Source: Polyodon spathula (lineage: Eukaryota; Chordata; Actinopteri; Acipenseriformes; Polyodontidae). Taken from it: a stretch of DNA of 64,000 nt. Position 1 is the first letter of the stretch; every line of letters starts with the position of its first letter. Positions 1-12,425 of the stretch are shown one piece after another. The notes beneath the pieces were generated by a model. That model had not been told where the DNA came from. It did no database searches and saw nothing but the letters and a program-made list of their open reading frames with translations. Location: contig NC_054536.1 of assembly GCF_017654505.1 (NCBI RefSeq), forward strand, positions 33,396,446-33,460,445. Direction: 5' to 3'. The position numbers and the translations under genes were made by a program.

Positions 1-970
1 TTGTATTTCAAGTGGTTAATCATGGACGCAGTTGATTTCTGGTATACCAGTGATGTTGTACAGATATTACACTGTACTGTATTCTCATCTTGCTGGTCAA
101 AAAAATAGTTGTAATGTTTATACTACTCTTAAAATGCAGTGATACTGTAACTCTGATAAAACAAGAAATCAATGCAGTGGACATCACTCCCCAGTGGACA
201 TCACTGTGATATATAAGGAATGACATAGTGGTCACTTATCAAGTCCCACAGAAGGCAGAAAAGAGGGTTCCTTCAATTTGTAAAATAACACTAATGGGCT
301 CTTTGTAATAGGGTCATGTGAAACACTGAATGTTTATGCAGTGATGATGGATTTATAGCTCTAGAGATTTCAGCAAATGACTCTTCATGTCAGTGTACTA
401 GAGCTGTGGAAGAGGCATAGCTTTAAATGAATTATAGGAAGCTCTTGATCTGCACTGAATTATAGGAAGCTCAAATAATTTTTTCATAATTAGGTGGGAA
501 TTAGGTTTCGGTTCAGAAACTGATATGATATTTTTTTTAGTGAAACTCCAAAATGAAATAAGAAAAAAAACAACTTTTTTTTACATATAACACAACTCAG
601 CCGAGCTGAAATGTATTTTTGTTAAAAAATGTTTAAACTTTAAATGTTTAACTAAAAACTGCTGTATAAAGTGAAATCACCCTAAAATCGATTAGGCAGA
701 TAAGATTACACATTTGTGAAAATATTGATTTCATTTTTCAATAGATAAATTTAGATTTTCATATTTATTGACTAATAAAATTTAAGTTAAACTTAGTTTT
801 GGCACTTTTATCAGGTTCTGTACTAATATTTTTTAATTAAAAAATCTGTTAGCAATGATTAAAAGTATACCAAACAATTTTATTTTTTAAAATATGAACC
901 CCTTAACCCTTTTCTAATATAACTTTCACTCCTGTCAATGCTGGTGCAGTTTTATTCTCTAAAATAACTT
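1..970. other. AT-rich noncoding stretch
   Basis: I see no coding region, RNA gene or recognisable repeat. The sequence is AT-rich with homopolymer runs, and open frames are short and unlike any family I know. Confidence 0.5.
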
Positions 971-971
971 T

Positions 972-2220
972 TGTTATGGTAATGACATTACAGTTACAGT
1001 AATGACATTTAACGGCCGCACTTACAGCCTAGAGGTAAGGTGAGTTAGGAGTGCAGAGAGCAGTAGGCGCTGTATGAAATTTGTGGAGCACAAAAATGAA
1101 AGCAAACAAAATAATATGTCACAAAAAGAGCAGCAAAGTCCTCTTGGCACACGGAAATGAAAAGAAAAGGTTTTTTTTTTAGTTGTGCAGTGTGTCATAA
1201 GACACATTCGCTTGTCGTATTGCGTCCGGTGTGTAGAGGCCTTTACAGTAAAGCATTAGGCTGTGCACTGCCTGGCAGTGCGCATTTCTACTATGTTGGA
1301 TTTGGTGGGGTCGAGGCCTTTATTGAACATTTCACCTTACATAACCCCCTTACTGACTAAATATCTTGGTATTGTTAAATAGAGCAACATATTTAAATTA
1401 TACATTTCAATCACAAGGCCATCTTACAAGGGAATATGTACCCCAAAATATTGTAATGGCCCATGCGCTTGATGATAAAGCAGAAGACGGAGAGCGTTGC
1501 CAGGTGCAATTAATAATCAATTTATTAATCGAAATAACATAGTCCCTGTTTGTGCCAAGACCACGCCACAAAAACAATAGAAAGATCCTAACGCCTTCCT
1601 ATACCCACTGACCCCCGCTTTCACTTTTTCAAGCTCTGACTCTCCCTCGTGCTCTCGCCCCACGTCACTCCCAGACTTCAGTACCAATCTCACTGGCTAT
1701 CTCTCACTATTCTGATTGCTCGGTTCCTCCAGACTTTCAGCGTTCGAACCTTTCAACCTCCCACGCAGGTAGTTCTTATACCCCCCTGCTGCTCCCGCCC
1801 ACTCCACTCAGACCGACCAACTGGATCCATCCTGATGAATTCATTTATATTTAACAATAATTTAGCATAATGACTGTTATGGTAATGACAATTTTAAGCA
1901 TTTTTATGAATTTATAAAAATCTGAGGTCTACATATTCTGACCTTGCCTAACTTTGAACATATAAATCATGAAATAATTCTAACCTATAATCCTTTGCTT
2001 AGTAAACCATTTAATCACAGCAGAAGAGCATAACCGGTAATTAGGCATAATAAACCTAATCAATGATTTTCAGACACTTGAAGTCATTTTTTTAAAAGAA
2101 ATGTTTGAAACTGATCTACTCACCATGTGGCCATGTTGGAAATGATACGATCTCTTTTCATGATCACATGCTCAAAGGGGTGGGCCTAGGGGGCAATACA
2201 CTGTCTGTTATGGTAATGAC
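972..2220. repeat. 15-mer occurring three times
   Basis: TGTTATGGTAATGAC occurs at 972-986, 1875-1889 and 2206-2220 in the same orientation. Between the first two lies a fragment shared with the Harbinger-like piece at 4.9 kb (1040-1172) and a pyrimidine-rich stretch (about 1570-1830). The three copies may be parts of one degraded element, but I could not find its ends. Confidence 0.5.
1040..1172 (+). repeat. Harbinger-like fragment, copy A
   Basis: About 130 bases here align with 4900-5030. Shared blocks include GTGCAGAGAGCAGTAGGCGC-like sequence, GAAATTTGTGGAG and GCAAAGTCCTCTTGG. In the second copy the block runs straight into a frame resembling the Myb/SANT protein of PIF/Harbinger elements. 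Here it stops at a T run after 1170. It is probably the 5' part of the same element, truncated. Confidence 0.45.
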
Positions 2221-2400
2221 TTTGAAAACTGGGGACAGGTTTTCAATGGCTTTTTATTCAAAATAGAAAAAAAAAATATTTTAAAATACTAGTTCAACAT
2301 TACGATACAACATTCCTTTTTAAAAAATATTTGTTTTAAAACGATTCCATAAAATACACTTGTTTTGATGGAAAAGTATAAGAGCTTGAAGTGGGGACAC
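1440..2400. other. unassigned noncoding stretch
   Basis: A pyrimidine-rich segment at about 1570-1830 stands out from the AT-rich surroundings. It starts near a TGTAATGG at 1452 and could be part of an LTR, but I found no matching end or target duplication. The rest shows nothing recognisable. Confidence 0.3.
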
Positions 2401-3319
2401 TGTTTTTTTTTTTTTTTTTTTTTTTATAAAAGTGCACTCTTAAATGTTACTATTGCATACAAATAATTGTGCATATTCGTTAAATGTTAATGTAAACAGC
2501 TAAAGAAATAAATGTATATTGCATCTGACAATTATTATTATTCTTTTTTAAATATTTAAATACACTTTACTTTGAGGCGGGGGCTCAATTTGTCCCATTT
2601 CTGTAGAATGACCCACTAATAAAAATGTCCAAATGTTGGTAACCTTTCATGTTACCCGATTATTCTCTCATTGCCTGAGGTAAAAGTCAGAATTGATATA
2701 AACAGTTAAAGGTTGTGTTGTCTGTCATTAGTGGCTTGTAAAAGCATAGCAGCATATTAACCTTCCTTCTGTGAATACTTGATGGCATAATCATGACAAA
2801 TGTATAGTGGGCATGTGTGCTAATTATGAAACAACAAAGACCACTGAATATTACAATTATATATTCAGCATTTACAAACTGTAAATGGCCAAATTAGAGC
2901 TAATTTACATTGTACTGTCTTATATTGTTAGTAAAACCCTGTTACACACATTCTGACTAGCATTTGATTTCTATATACATATTTTTGTATTAAAACTTGT
3001 GCGTAACTCGAGCTCAACACTATAAGTACAAAAGCAAAAGCATTTAAAAAAAATTGTGATACCATTTTGCCTGTACAAATAAAAGACAGTTTTAGTTTTT
3101 TTTCCATCATTTTGATGTTGTAGCATTTGTTTTTTTTATTGCCACTCTTCAAATAGCACTGTGCAGATCATTTTGGAGCTTTAATTACTTCATGCATTTG
3201 AAGATCTGCCCACCTGGTATTGTTTATTTGTTTGTACTTCACTTTTCAGGCACAATAAGGACTTAATTTAATACTACAACAATAATTAATTGCTTTCAAA
3301 TGTAAATAAAAAAAAAAAA

Positions 3320-3357
<38 letters not shown>

Positions 3358-4042
3358 AAAAAAATTTATTAAGGGGGTTAGACAATTCTGTCATCTAAAA
3401 AAGATGTGAATTCTGCATTTAACACATTCACATATGAGGTTATAACTGCCCACTCACCTACTTTTCCTCTTGCTGGCTTCAGTGTGAACAGGGGTCAGTG
3501 GCAACACAAAACGATGCAGGAGGAGGCGTCTGCGTGTCATGTGTGGTGTGACCATCCCTTTAGAAGTCACCAGCCGCCACTGGTACAGAACAGTATATAA
3601 TTATTTTGTTGGTCATTTATTTAAGTTTAGCAAATTAAGTCGATAGGATGTACTTGATATTTGTCTGCCTTTCTCCTGCCTTAACTTTATTTAGAAAATA
3701 TTGTATGCAAAGTATGTTAGTGATATGGTCTTGAAATCTAAATGCTATATTCACGTTGTATACAGTGCATTTTTAAACACACGCTGACAGTGTTGAACAG
3801 TTTAATAGTAGAAACAGGTTTATTAGAATAAACTATTATGGGCTACTGTTTTCTTTTCTCTGTTAGCTAGAGGAGAAAATGTCAAATTGCGGTAAAACGT
3901 TGAGACATGAAAAGTGTTGTCGGTCAGAATACAATAATATACGTTTCTACTGCTGTTGGGGGCTTAAGAGGACCCCAAGCCCTCTGTTTTTTTTCTGCCA
4001 CCCTAGTTTTTTTTTTTTGCACACCAGCCGCCACTGGTCACA
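2401..4042. other. noncoding stretch with homopolymer runs
   Basis: It holds a T tract at 2405-2425 and a long A-rich tract at about 3307-3364. The second could be the tail of a retroposed sequence, though I recognise no body upstream. No coding similarity was found. Confidence 0.45.
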
Positions 4043-4520
4043 GACAGAAGTATTGGCATCCTACAATTAATATAAGATAATTAAAAAAAAGAAAAAAAAA
4101 GTTAAATACAAGCATTTAGGGAGCATTAACCACTAATAATATGACAAATACGAAAATACCCATATGGTAGTAACAATTTTTATTAAAAAAAAATGCACTT
4201 AAGCAATTTCAAGTATTTGTTCTTGACAAAAGTATTTGCACCTTTACATTAAAAGTGTAAGAATATAATACAACGCGTTTAAAAATATATTAATTGATTG
4301 AAAACCATAACACGGTAACTACGTCGCATTATAAAGTAAATAGCTAGAAAAATAGGTAATTATTTCCATCTGTTGAAAACTTGGATTCATGTTTGAGAAA
4401 AGCACTCATAGCAAACTAACACAAAGAAATTACTTCAAAACAGTATCAAAGAAATACAGAATACCAAAATCCACAACCGCAGCAATAATTAAGAAGTACT
4501 ACAGAACAAATTAAACTAAA

Positions 4521-4700
4521 ATGCTTGAAAAAAGTGGACATCCAAAAAACATTATGGGTACAGCAGGTAGGAGAAATGTCCTAGCAGCTAAAAAACAGGC
4601 AAGATTAAAAGACAAGGACTTAAAGAAAGATTTAGAAGCATCAAGCAAAATAGTGCATAAAGGAACTGTACAAAGGACACCGAACACTGAAGAGTTGTAT
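4521..4700 (+). pseudogene. Tc1 transposase, N-terminal DNA-binding part
   Basis: The frame reads MLEKSGHPKNIMGTAGRRNV and continues through ARLKDKDLKKDLEASSKIVH and KGTVQRT. This resembles the second helix-turn-helix of Tc1 transposases, where a GRPKK-type hook precedes RLTAKDL and STVQRTL. The frame ends near 4715 where unrelated sequence begins. The first helix-turn-helix and start codon are not recognisable. Confidence 0.65.
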
Positions 4701-4704
4701 ATGC

Positions 4705-5470
4705 ATAAGGGCTGATAGGCGTACTGCAAACAATTGCAATTGCAAATCCAAATTGCCTAGCTGCCAGGCAATTATTTTGCACTGCAGCCTATGTAAGCTT
4801 AAGAGCAATGCAAATTACTCAACACGCACAAATAATGAGCTGCAATCATGATAATGAGGGTCTCAATGAGCACCGTCTGTGCATCAGGCTATTTAGTGGC
4901 TACACTTAAGAGTACAGCGTGCAATAGGTGCTGTATGAGATTTGTGGAGAATGAAAATTAAACCAAACAAAAAATACATCAGAGGAAGTGTCGCAAAGTC
5001 CTCTTGGTGCACGGAAAAGAAAAGTTTTCTGAGGAGGAGTCTTTACGGCTGAGGTCACTCAGCATGAAATTGAGTTTTTGGAAAAAGCCTCAGCCGACAT
5101 CAGTTATGCTACCAAAGAGGCCGTATGGTCCTCTCTAGTGGAGAAAGTCAATGTTGTTGGTGTTACCAGGAGGACAGTCAACCTGGTGATGAAAAAGTGA
5201 AATTCAGCTATTAGGTCTAGGATGCAGAGACGATAATGCCTTACCACTGCATCCGCCAGCATCCCAAACAAAGTGACCCTGGGTTCGAATATGCAGGGTC
5301 TTCTCTGTCTTGCTCTTCACCGCTAAAATCCTACTTTACAGCCACTAAATATTGTGTGTGCAAAACGCCGATTTTTGGCCGTAATATGGTTGTTTTGCAG
5401 CGACAAGTCAATTTGTACGTGTCCTTACATCAGCCCCATAGACCTCACTGCAAACAGCTTTGAAATGCAA
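4705..5470 (+). mobile_element. PIF/Harbinger-like fragment nested in the Tc1 element
   Basis: This segment separates the two halves of the Tc1 transposase. At about 5030-5200 the plus strand encodes FTAEVTQHEIEFLEKASA, then VWSSLVEKVNVVGVTRRTV, then a stop. The pattern matches the Myb/SANT-like accessory protein of Harbinger elements (FT-x-E at the start, a GVxRRTV-x-V-x-KKW block near the end). The upstream 130 bases recur at 1040-1172. I could not identify terminal inverted repeats or a 3-bp target duplication, so the limits are approximate. No Harbinger transposase is present. Confidence 0.5.
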
Positions 5471-5547
5471 TTCATAAAACAAACCATCTTAAATAAGCCA
5501 ACAAATAAAACAAGAATCTGAAGCTTTCTTCAACAAAGTTCTCTAGT

Positions 5548-5905
5548 TCGATGAATATAAAATATAATGTTTTTTTTTTTCCCAAAAATGGACCACAGTA
5601 TGTTTGGAGAAAAAAGAGGAAAGTCTTCAAAGAAGAAAACCGTGTACCTACACTTAAACATTGTGGTGGTTTGATCATGATTTGGGGGTGTTTTAGCAGT
5701 CAGGAACTGGAGACACTAATGTATCTAATAGAAATGCTTTGGACTGATCTAAAAAACAAAAGCTGTATCCAAACACTGTGTATCCCATCTATCTGAGCTG
5801 AAGGAAATATGCAAGAATTGGTACAGACTTCACCAATAAGATGTAAAATACTGGTTAAGAATTATCAAACAAGAAAGCCTTAATAAAAGCTAAGGAGGAT
5901 ACACA
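5548..5905 (+). pseudogene. Tc1 transposase, C-terminal catalytic part with internal deletion
   Basis: The frame from 5551 shows KNGPQYVWRKKRKVFKEENR, then VPTLKHCGGLIMIWGCFSSQ, the usual VKHGGGSIMxWGCFS block of Tc1 DDE transposases. It then jumps to LIEMLWTDLKNK, corresponding to NPIExLWxDLK, which holds the last catalytic acidic residue. The stretch between, which normally carries the middle catalytic Asp, is missing. Later sequence in shifted frames still resembles the C-terminal tail. No function is possible. Confidence 0.75.
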
Positions 5906-6093
5906 AAGTACAAAGCAGGGGTGCCAATACTTTTGTCATGAACAAATATTTGAAAGTGCTTTTTTGTTTTTGTTTTTATAAGGATTGTTTCTTAAGCTAG
6001 CAGAAATTGTGTGTTTTGGTCTTTGTCATATTGATTAGTGGCTAATGTTTACTAAATGCATTTATTTAACATGCTTTCTCGAATTATCTTGTA

Positions 6094-7095
6094 CTGAGTG
6101 TGGGGTGGCTGCGACTGTATGTGCAAGTTAGACTGTAGGTCATCCAGAATGTGTTAAGAACAAGGTCTAGGGTCAGGGCTCTGATTCCCTGCACAGAATG
6201 AATATTTTGTTGCAGGTGTCATGCCTGATTGGCTGCTGGCCAGTTAAGCCAGATCCAGCAAAAGAGAGCACAATGTCCTTCCCTGCCCAATGTTGTATTG
6301 CACTGTAATTTTCACATGTTTCACTAACAGCTGTACATCCTAGCATTTAGTGTAGGTATACTGTGGGGAATGAGCTGTGTTCTTGTATAAAAACAGCCCG
6401 AACATGTTTTTTAAAATAGGGCTATATTCTATTTTGTCATGTGGCGTAAAGAACGAGGTGCAAAGAAGGTGCTCTACTCTATTATTTATGACAAGGAAAC
6501 CTAAGGCAGAATAACGAAGTTCCCTATTAAACTTCATGAAACAGATAAGACAGACAGACAGGCAGATTTTGATTGCCCTTTTTTTCTGAACCCAGCTAAA
6601 AATAAAAGATGACAGTCCTTTCACTCAGGAATTCTTCTTCACTGAAAATCACACTCCTTTTTTATCATCCATAGGTCAGTAAATCTACTTTCTGTCGCTT
6701 GTAGTTAATGTTCCCCTTTTTTAAGAGCGTTAAGGACTAACACATTCGATTCTTGCTGGTTTTTTTTTTTTTTTTTTTGGTACCTTTTTTTTTACTAGCA
6801 AACCTTTGGATACATTTTAATAAGCATCCTCACAGGATTTGCCAAGCCAAATTGAGAGCTCAGATAATTAAGAAGTAGTGAAAATGTCACTTGAGAATAA
6901 TTACTGCTTTGTTTGCTTGTTTATAATTAAGGTTATGTATAGATGAAAGTGTTGATTACCACAAGGGAGAAAAGTCAAACTTGTGGGAATTTGAGGAGAC
7001 AAAAAGGCAAAGGTGTAAAATACCAAAGTCACTGCAATCCAATGACATCACGTCATTTACTTTGTCGAAGCATTATTTTGCCTGCAGAGTCATAA
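6094..7095. other. noncoding stretch
   Basis: I see nothing recognisable apart from a T tract at 6759-6778. The open frame at 6340-6624 on the minus strand has no family resemblance. Confidence 0.45.
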
Positions 7096-7099
7096 CGTT

Positions 7100-8760
7100 A
7101 CATGCTTCCTTTATTGTTTCATTAAATTCTTTTCTTTGGTGGTTCAGTTTTGCTTGGTTTTTCAGCTTCTTCTGCAGGAACATTTTCTTTCAATGCTGTC
7201 ACAGATTTAACAAATTTGTCCAGACAGTGTTTAATTGCTACTGCAGTCAAATTTCTCTTTTGTAAAATGTTGTAAAGAATGTCCACGTGAAGCATGGCAG
7301 AATGAAAAAACTTAAAAAAGAAAATCTTTGTCTCCCAGAAACTTTGCTACTCCTTAAGATTGCTGAACTGATCCGTCATCCCTGCTGTCCTTGTTCTGAA
7401 TTCTCTCAAAGCACTTGTGCATAGCCTTTTGATTTTCATACACAGTGTTTACTGTTCTGCTTTTAAAGTTCCATCGTGTTACTCTAGATCTTGGAATCCG
7501 ACTTTTGCACAAAAGAAATGTTGAAAAAAACGTTGAAAAGGCTTAAGGATGGGGGGAGGTAAATGTTTAGTAAAAGAGTAAAATGAAAGTGAAATGATTA
7601 GAAATGGAGCCAGCATAAAGTATTTTTGAGCAAGTTTTTCATTTAAGTCTGTATTTCAAATAGGTTTATTTGTAGCTTTTATTGTGGACTATTTGGCTGT
7701 CACTGTAGTTGCTGTTCTGTCTCGATGACAGTGCGCTGTGTTTATTCATTTTTAAAAAGGGAAACTTAGAAAAGAACAGAAATGCAGCACTCTGACTGAA
7801 ACACTTTACAGTATGTTGATGCAGAGTTGTTATCGGCATGAGATGAGATGTCAGTGTGGTTAATTGTGCGTACCAAAGTTTTTGGGAGCACGCCTGGATG
7901 TATACATCCTTTTTTTTTATTGTTTTAACTGGTGAGTGAGCATCGGGCATTGCAAAATAAAGCGTCAGGGGCAGTGCTATGATATGCTATAAATAGATAT
8001 GCTATGGTTTGACTGTGCCGCTAAACTGTAAGATTGCACTGTGTCTACGAATCCGGGACACATGTCATCCCGGGACTGGGACTTGATCTTTATATTTCGG
8101 GACTGACCCGTCCAATTAGGGATGGGTGGTCACTCTAACTGGTGAGCATAACAATGGAGAAAGTACACATAGGGATAACTTTCTTTAGAGTCTTGCTTGG
8201 ATATCATTTAATGAACCACTCATTACAGCTGCACTGTTGTATGTCTGCGTGATAAGTTTTGTTTTTAAATTGTAAAGCTCCAGTTCTTGCTTCAGAAGAG
8301 TTGCTAATCCTTCAACTGTCCAGTCCTGAACTTCCAAAAAACCATGAAACCTCTCAACTACAGAGTCCTCAGTGACATACCTCAGCACAATCACTAGTTG
8401 ACTTGTGGATGACACATCCGTGATTTCGTCGGCTTGTACTGACACGAAGCTTGCATTTGAAACTTCAGTTTTAATTTTCTTCTTGTACACTTTCAGCATC
8501 CAATCTAGGAGTTCGTTCTGTATGGATTTTTAAACACAGTTGCATTTGCAAGGTGATCAGCTAACTGATTGTCTAGTTGAGAAAACGCATCTACCAAATC
8601 TAGACATACTCCCCAATTTAAAACAGACTCTCTCTCAGTGGCAACTCATGACTTCCACAGAACCTAATGCAGTCAATTATCCAGGAAAGAACACACCATT
8701 CTTCTGTACAAGCTCATTATGCCATTGCACGGAAATATGGTAACCTTTGAGTAGCAATAT
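7100..8760 (-). pseudogene. hAT-family transposase (DUF4371-type), broken
   Basis: Read on the minus strand, the N-terminal half lies at 8760-8130. It shows a frameshifted ELPLRE-like stretch, then NELLDWMLKVYKKKIKTEV, VSVQADEITDVSSTSQLVIV, YNSAAVMSG and, after a frameshift near 8190, HCYAHQLE. These match DUF4371/hAT proteins of the ZMYM1 kind, where DETTDVS and DGAANMSG carry catalytic Asp residues; here the second reads YNSAAVMSG, so Asp is lost. The C-terminal half lies at 7515-7100 and reads TRWNFKSRTVNTVYENQ followed by DILYNILQKRNLTAVAI, typical of the region before the dimerisation domain. The 7520-8130 stretch between them holds other sequence. Confidence 0.7.
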
Positions 8761-11700
8761 TAACGTTTCCAGTCATTTTCAGTTTCCGATATGAGAAGCA
8801 CTGCACTCCTGTTTCTTAACTTTCTCTGACAGGTGTTTTAAATCATTGATTCCGGTTTTGGTCCAAGCTGTATCCCCTCCAAACATGATACATGGAAAAC
8901 AAAACAATGTTTTTATGTTTTTTTTTCACTCACCATCAACCCATTTTTTTCCCAGCATGCTTCACATGAACTGCAGGGAGTCCCTGCGAGCTACGACTGA
9001 TGAAGTGATGAACACAAAGCAACTTGAACAAATTTAAGGGCTAACAAAATTTAGCCCCCTCCGGTCTGATAACAATGCAAGTCAAGGAATGTCAAAAACA
9101 TCCTAATGCAAGAGGGCACACCTTCACTGTAAATTTAAACAAGGGACTGAATTTAATGAATTGATAAGAGAAACTGACAATCAATAAATAAAGGAATAAA
9201 TCCAGGAATAAATCAATAAAGAAAGGAATAAATACTGTATTAGGGATAACCATTTGTGTTTTTCTGCAGTTATAGTTTAAATGGACACCAAGTTTTACTT
9301 TTGGCATGTGCGAAACAGACCCCAGCCCACACAGCTATACCAGTAAAATATCATTCATGAAAATCATAGTCAGAGATTGCACAGTGAGTCATCCAATGGG
9401 AAATTACCAGGAAGGTAAATGGATTGCCTTACTCTTCAGAAATGATATGTCATATAATTATGGCTTAAACATTAACTATATATATGTTTTATTCCTTAAT
9501 AGCGCAATATATCAGTTAGTCAAACAAGTAATACATATTTAGACTGAAACTGGCATAATCACACAATTCAAATAAATCAACTATTGTATCTGTGAGACGA
9601 TCCATGTTTATTACAGTATGCTTTTTTTTTTTTTTTTTTTTTTACCTCCCATCAAGCACGGTTTAAAAACCCTTAAACACAAACTAATTATAAAACCAAC
9701 ATGCTGATCCCATCTGTACCTGTGTCTTTACACAGACTCACTCAAGGGATTTAATGTTATCCCTTTCTTGTCAAACAAGAAGCAATGCAGATGTGTGAAA
9801 ACGATAAGCCTCAGTCTTGTCTTCAGCCCTTAGGACTAACACCATGTAAAAAAGTCCTCCATCTGACCTAAATTTAGTCGCCATACGGACATGTTGACTC
9901 TACATGAAATGGAGACAATGAACTACAGACACCAGTTTATGTTCTTTTCTCACCCCAATCCAGTCAAACCAAGGCAGGAACATAAAGATGACCGCTTTAC
10001 ATACTGTAGCGGTCCTGCATTGCATAGGGGTTCCCCTGTCACCAACACGTTAAAAATGAATCCCTGTACCCCTGGGATCATTGCATTTTCTGAACCCACT
10101 CCAGTTTACAGTGCTGTGGAAGGGGTGTGGGTAATTCACTGACCAGGAGACAGACAGGTGTACTTGGAAACACCACACAGGTGCCCAGTTTTATTTTAGA
10201 CCAGTTCTTATTTTTCTCCGGCAGAGGGCACTGTTGACCGTGGGCTGCCTATCAACGATGATAGACAGCACCACGGAAATACCACAGCTGGTACACAAAC
10301 AGCAAATGCACTCGCAGGTGCTCAAAGAAATAATAATGAAAATTATTCAAAATGGTGGAAATGTTATTCAATTATGAAATCTATTCAGAGATGGGGAAAG
10401 TCCACACACCCACTTTCCCACCTCCCCGTGTCACTGCCATGACTCACAGGCGGTTGTTGGGCGACTGCCGCCCTCTTCCTGCAGCCCGTGAACACGCCAG
10501 CAGAGTCAGTACAGATCTCTCCCTGTTACAAGTGCTGTGAAGCTTTAAGGGCATATAAGTCAGCCGGCCCCGTGTGTTATCCCTGTTAGCATCCACATGA
10601 CGATGCTAATGGGAATAAAGCTCAAGCTCCAGAAATAACTGGCAAAAACACACCTTTACATAACAGACCGATTCTACAAATGCTGTATCCACAAAAAAAA
10701 GATTAACTTTGCATTTAAGAATAACTAAAACGAATGAATAAATAAATGTTAAACAAATGTAACTTCAGGTCTATTTATTTTTGAATTGTTAATTTTTGAT
10801 AACAACACCTACAATGTGTAATTATTTAAAACGTTAAATTGTATTATTTTGTGTATTTTGTTTCCCAAAAAAATCACAGTGAAATATTGACCAACAATGC
10901 AATTTTAAAATAATCTAGGGACTTCTTTTTAACTACATTTTTTAAAATAAAATGCTTGACATGAAACTTCCTTACTTCTGCAATATATTATACTTCCTTA
11001 ATGGGCATTAACTAAAGCATAGACTGACCGAAACAATAAAATACAATGTTATTACTTTTTAAGCACTGCATAAAACCCATCATTCTTAATAATCAGGTGC
11101 AAGAGAATATAACTGCACAGCCTATGTTTTATCATTTAGCCTGACAGTTCTGTTTATTGACTGCATTCTTCTTTTTGTTTCTTTGCATTTTTTGTGACAT
11201 ACTATTGCATGATAAAAAGCACAGCAAAGTTTTGTCAAACAGAGAAAAAATCCATGAAATAGGAAAAGTATGAGAAGATGCACACTTGTGCTTTTTCAAT
11301 ATCTACGGTACCTTGTGCTGTTTTACCTTTAGCAACTTGAGAAAGGTGATGCTAAAAATAACATTGTTTCAAGGTAGAGATTTGGATTGTAAAATCAATG
11401 AGTACAAAGAAGCTGGCAAAACATTTTAGATTATAGTGGTTCATACAGCTCCTGTTGAGCGTCCACAGCATGCACGAAAGGCATTATAATAAGGGCAGAA
11501 TAATTTAATTAAACATGAAGTAGTCTCATTATAGCCTGAAATGTGTTGGCGATTATCCATCCTTGAAGAAAAAGTCTTGCAAGCAAACAAAAAGATTACT
11601 AATATTTGTACAATGGTTTTTTCATTGTTAAAGATAAAATTATAAGACCAGGTTTAGTTGTCTTCAGAGATCTGTACAATATGCACCATATGTGTTCACT

Positions 11701-11820
11701 AAAATCATAATTTGCAACCTTCAGTAATAATCAACTCAAAGAATATACATTTGCTTGCATAAAAAAACAAAGAATCATGTCAATTTAAAATAACATTGTT
11801 TAATACAATAATACTACCTG
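8761..11820. other. long noncoding stretch
   Basis: No coding similarity was found. A T tract occurs at about 9621-9643. A segment at about 10,000-10,620 is richer in GC than its surroundings and ends near an AATAAA at 10,612. It might be an LTR or unique sequence; I found no TG...CA ends with a matching duplication. Confidence 0.4.
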
Positions 11821-11825
11821 TGCAT

Positions 11826-11975
11826 TTATCACTACACCCGCTCCGTAGTGCACCTCATCTCCTCCCATGGCTTTTCATATCATTTCTATGCTGACGATGC
11901 CCAGATCTTTATCTACTGGATGCACTTGCATCATCTTAAACTCAACCTCTCCAAATCAGACCGTTGGAGAACATG
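11826..11975 (+). pseudogene. L2/Rex-type LINE reverse transcriptase scrap
   Basis: The plus strand reads SSHGFSYHFYADDAQIFIYW followed by LKLNLSKSD. This is the reverse-transcriptase active-site region of L2-like LINEs, with the YADD box at 11,887-11,898, and the KLNLSKS block that normally follows by about 60 residues is joined early. It is only about 50 codons long, with unrelated sequence on both sides. Confidence 0.65.
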
Positions 11976-12263
11976 AATTAACCATTAAATAAGTATGGCG
12001 TAACAGACAGCTAAGCATGTGGAGTGGCAGAGCTACAATCGTGTTATTTTTTGAAAAGCAACTAACATGGTAGATAGCATACTGCTATTTCCAAAATTGC
12101 ACGTACTGCTGACAGACTCAGGGCCTACAGCTTACTTGCCTGGCATTTATTGCCATCAGGCATATTCTTGAGAAAAACAGGAAGATAGCCAAATCCACAC
12201 GTTTGGGCGTCGAGATAACGGCAACTTCATTTACAAACTACGGATGCTGGCTCAGGAAACTGA

Positions 12264-12425
12264 ACAGGTGTGGGAAAAGTATTCAAATGTGTTACTTGAG
12301 TAAAAGTACTGTTACTTTGAAAAAAATTAAGTCAAAGTCAAAGTATCCTTCTAGAAAACTACTAAAGTACAAAAGTACCAGACCTTAAAATTACTCGAGT
12401 ATCAGAAGTAAAAAGTAGCCGCCCT
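12264..12425. mobile_element. Tol2-like hAT terminus
   Basis: Starting at a CAGGTGTGGGAAAAGTA, the sequence runs through repeated AAAGTA/TACTT(G)AGTAAAAGT units. Tol2 and related fish hAT elements have this kind of end (CAGAGGTG followed by many AAGTACTTGAGTA-like units). No transposase and no 8-bp duplication could be tied to it. Confidence 0.5.

Larger units (their letters stand above)
4043..6093 (+). mobile_element. Tc1-like transposon with IR/DR ends, degraded
   Basis: The left inverted repeat (about 4043-4245) contains two direct repeats: AAGTATTGGCATCC near 4050 and AAGTATTTGCACC near 4231, about 180 bp apart. The right inverted repeat (5918-6093) matches its reverse complement over most of its length, including the block GTCATATT(G)ATTAGTGG. 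The right copy stops before the outermost direct repeat, so that end is truncated. This is the IR/DR architecture known from Sleeping Beauty-type fish elements. Transposase remnants lie inside at 4521-4700 and 5548-5905, separated by a Harbinger-like insertion. The element is clearly inactive. Confidence 0.8.

Noticed and set aside
1452..1860. LTR starting TGTAATGG
   Set aside because: The candidate left flank AATAT has no counterpart after a CA on the right.
5270..5300. GGGTTCGAAT box-B-like motif
   Set aside because: No box A or cloverleaf around it and no SINE body or tail; it lies inside Harbinger-associated sequence.
10009..10620. LTR starting TGTAGCGGTCC
   Set aside because: No end with a matching short duplication was found and no second copy exists in the window.
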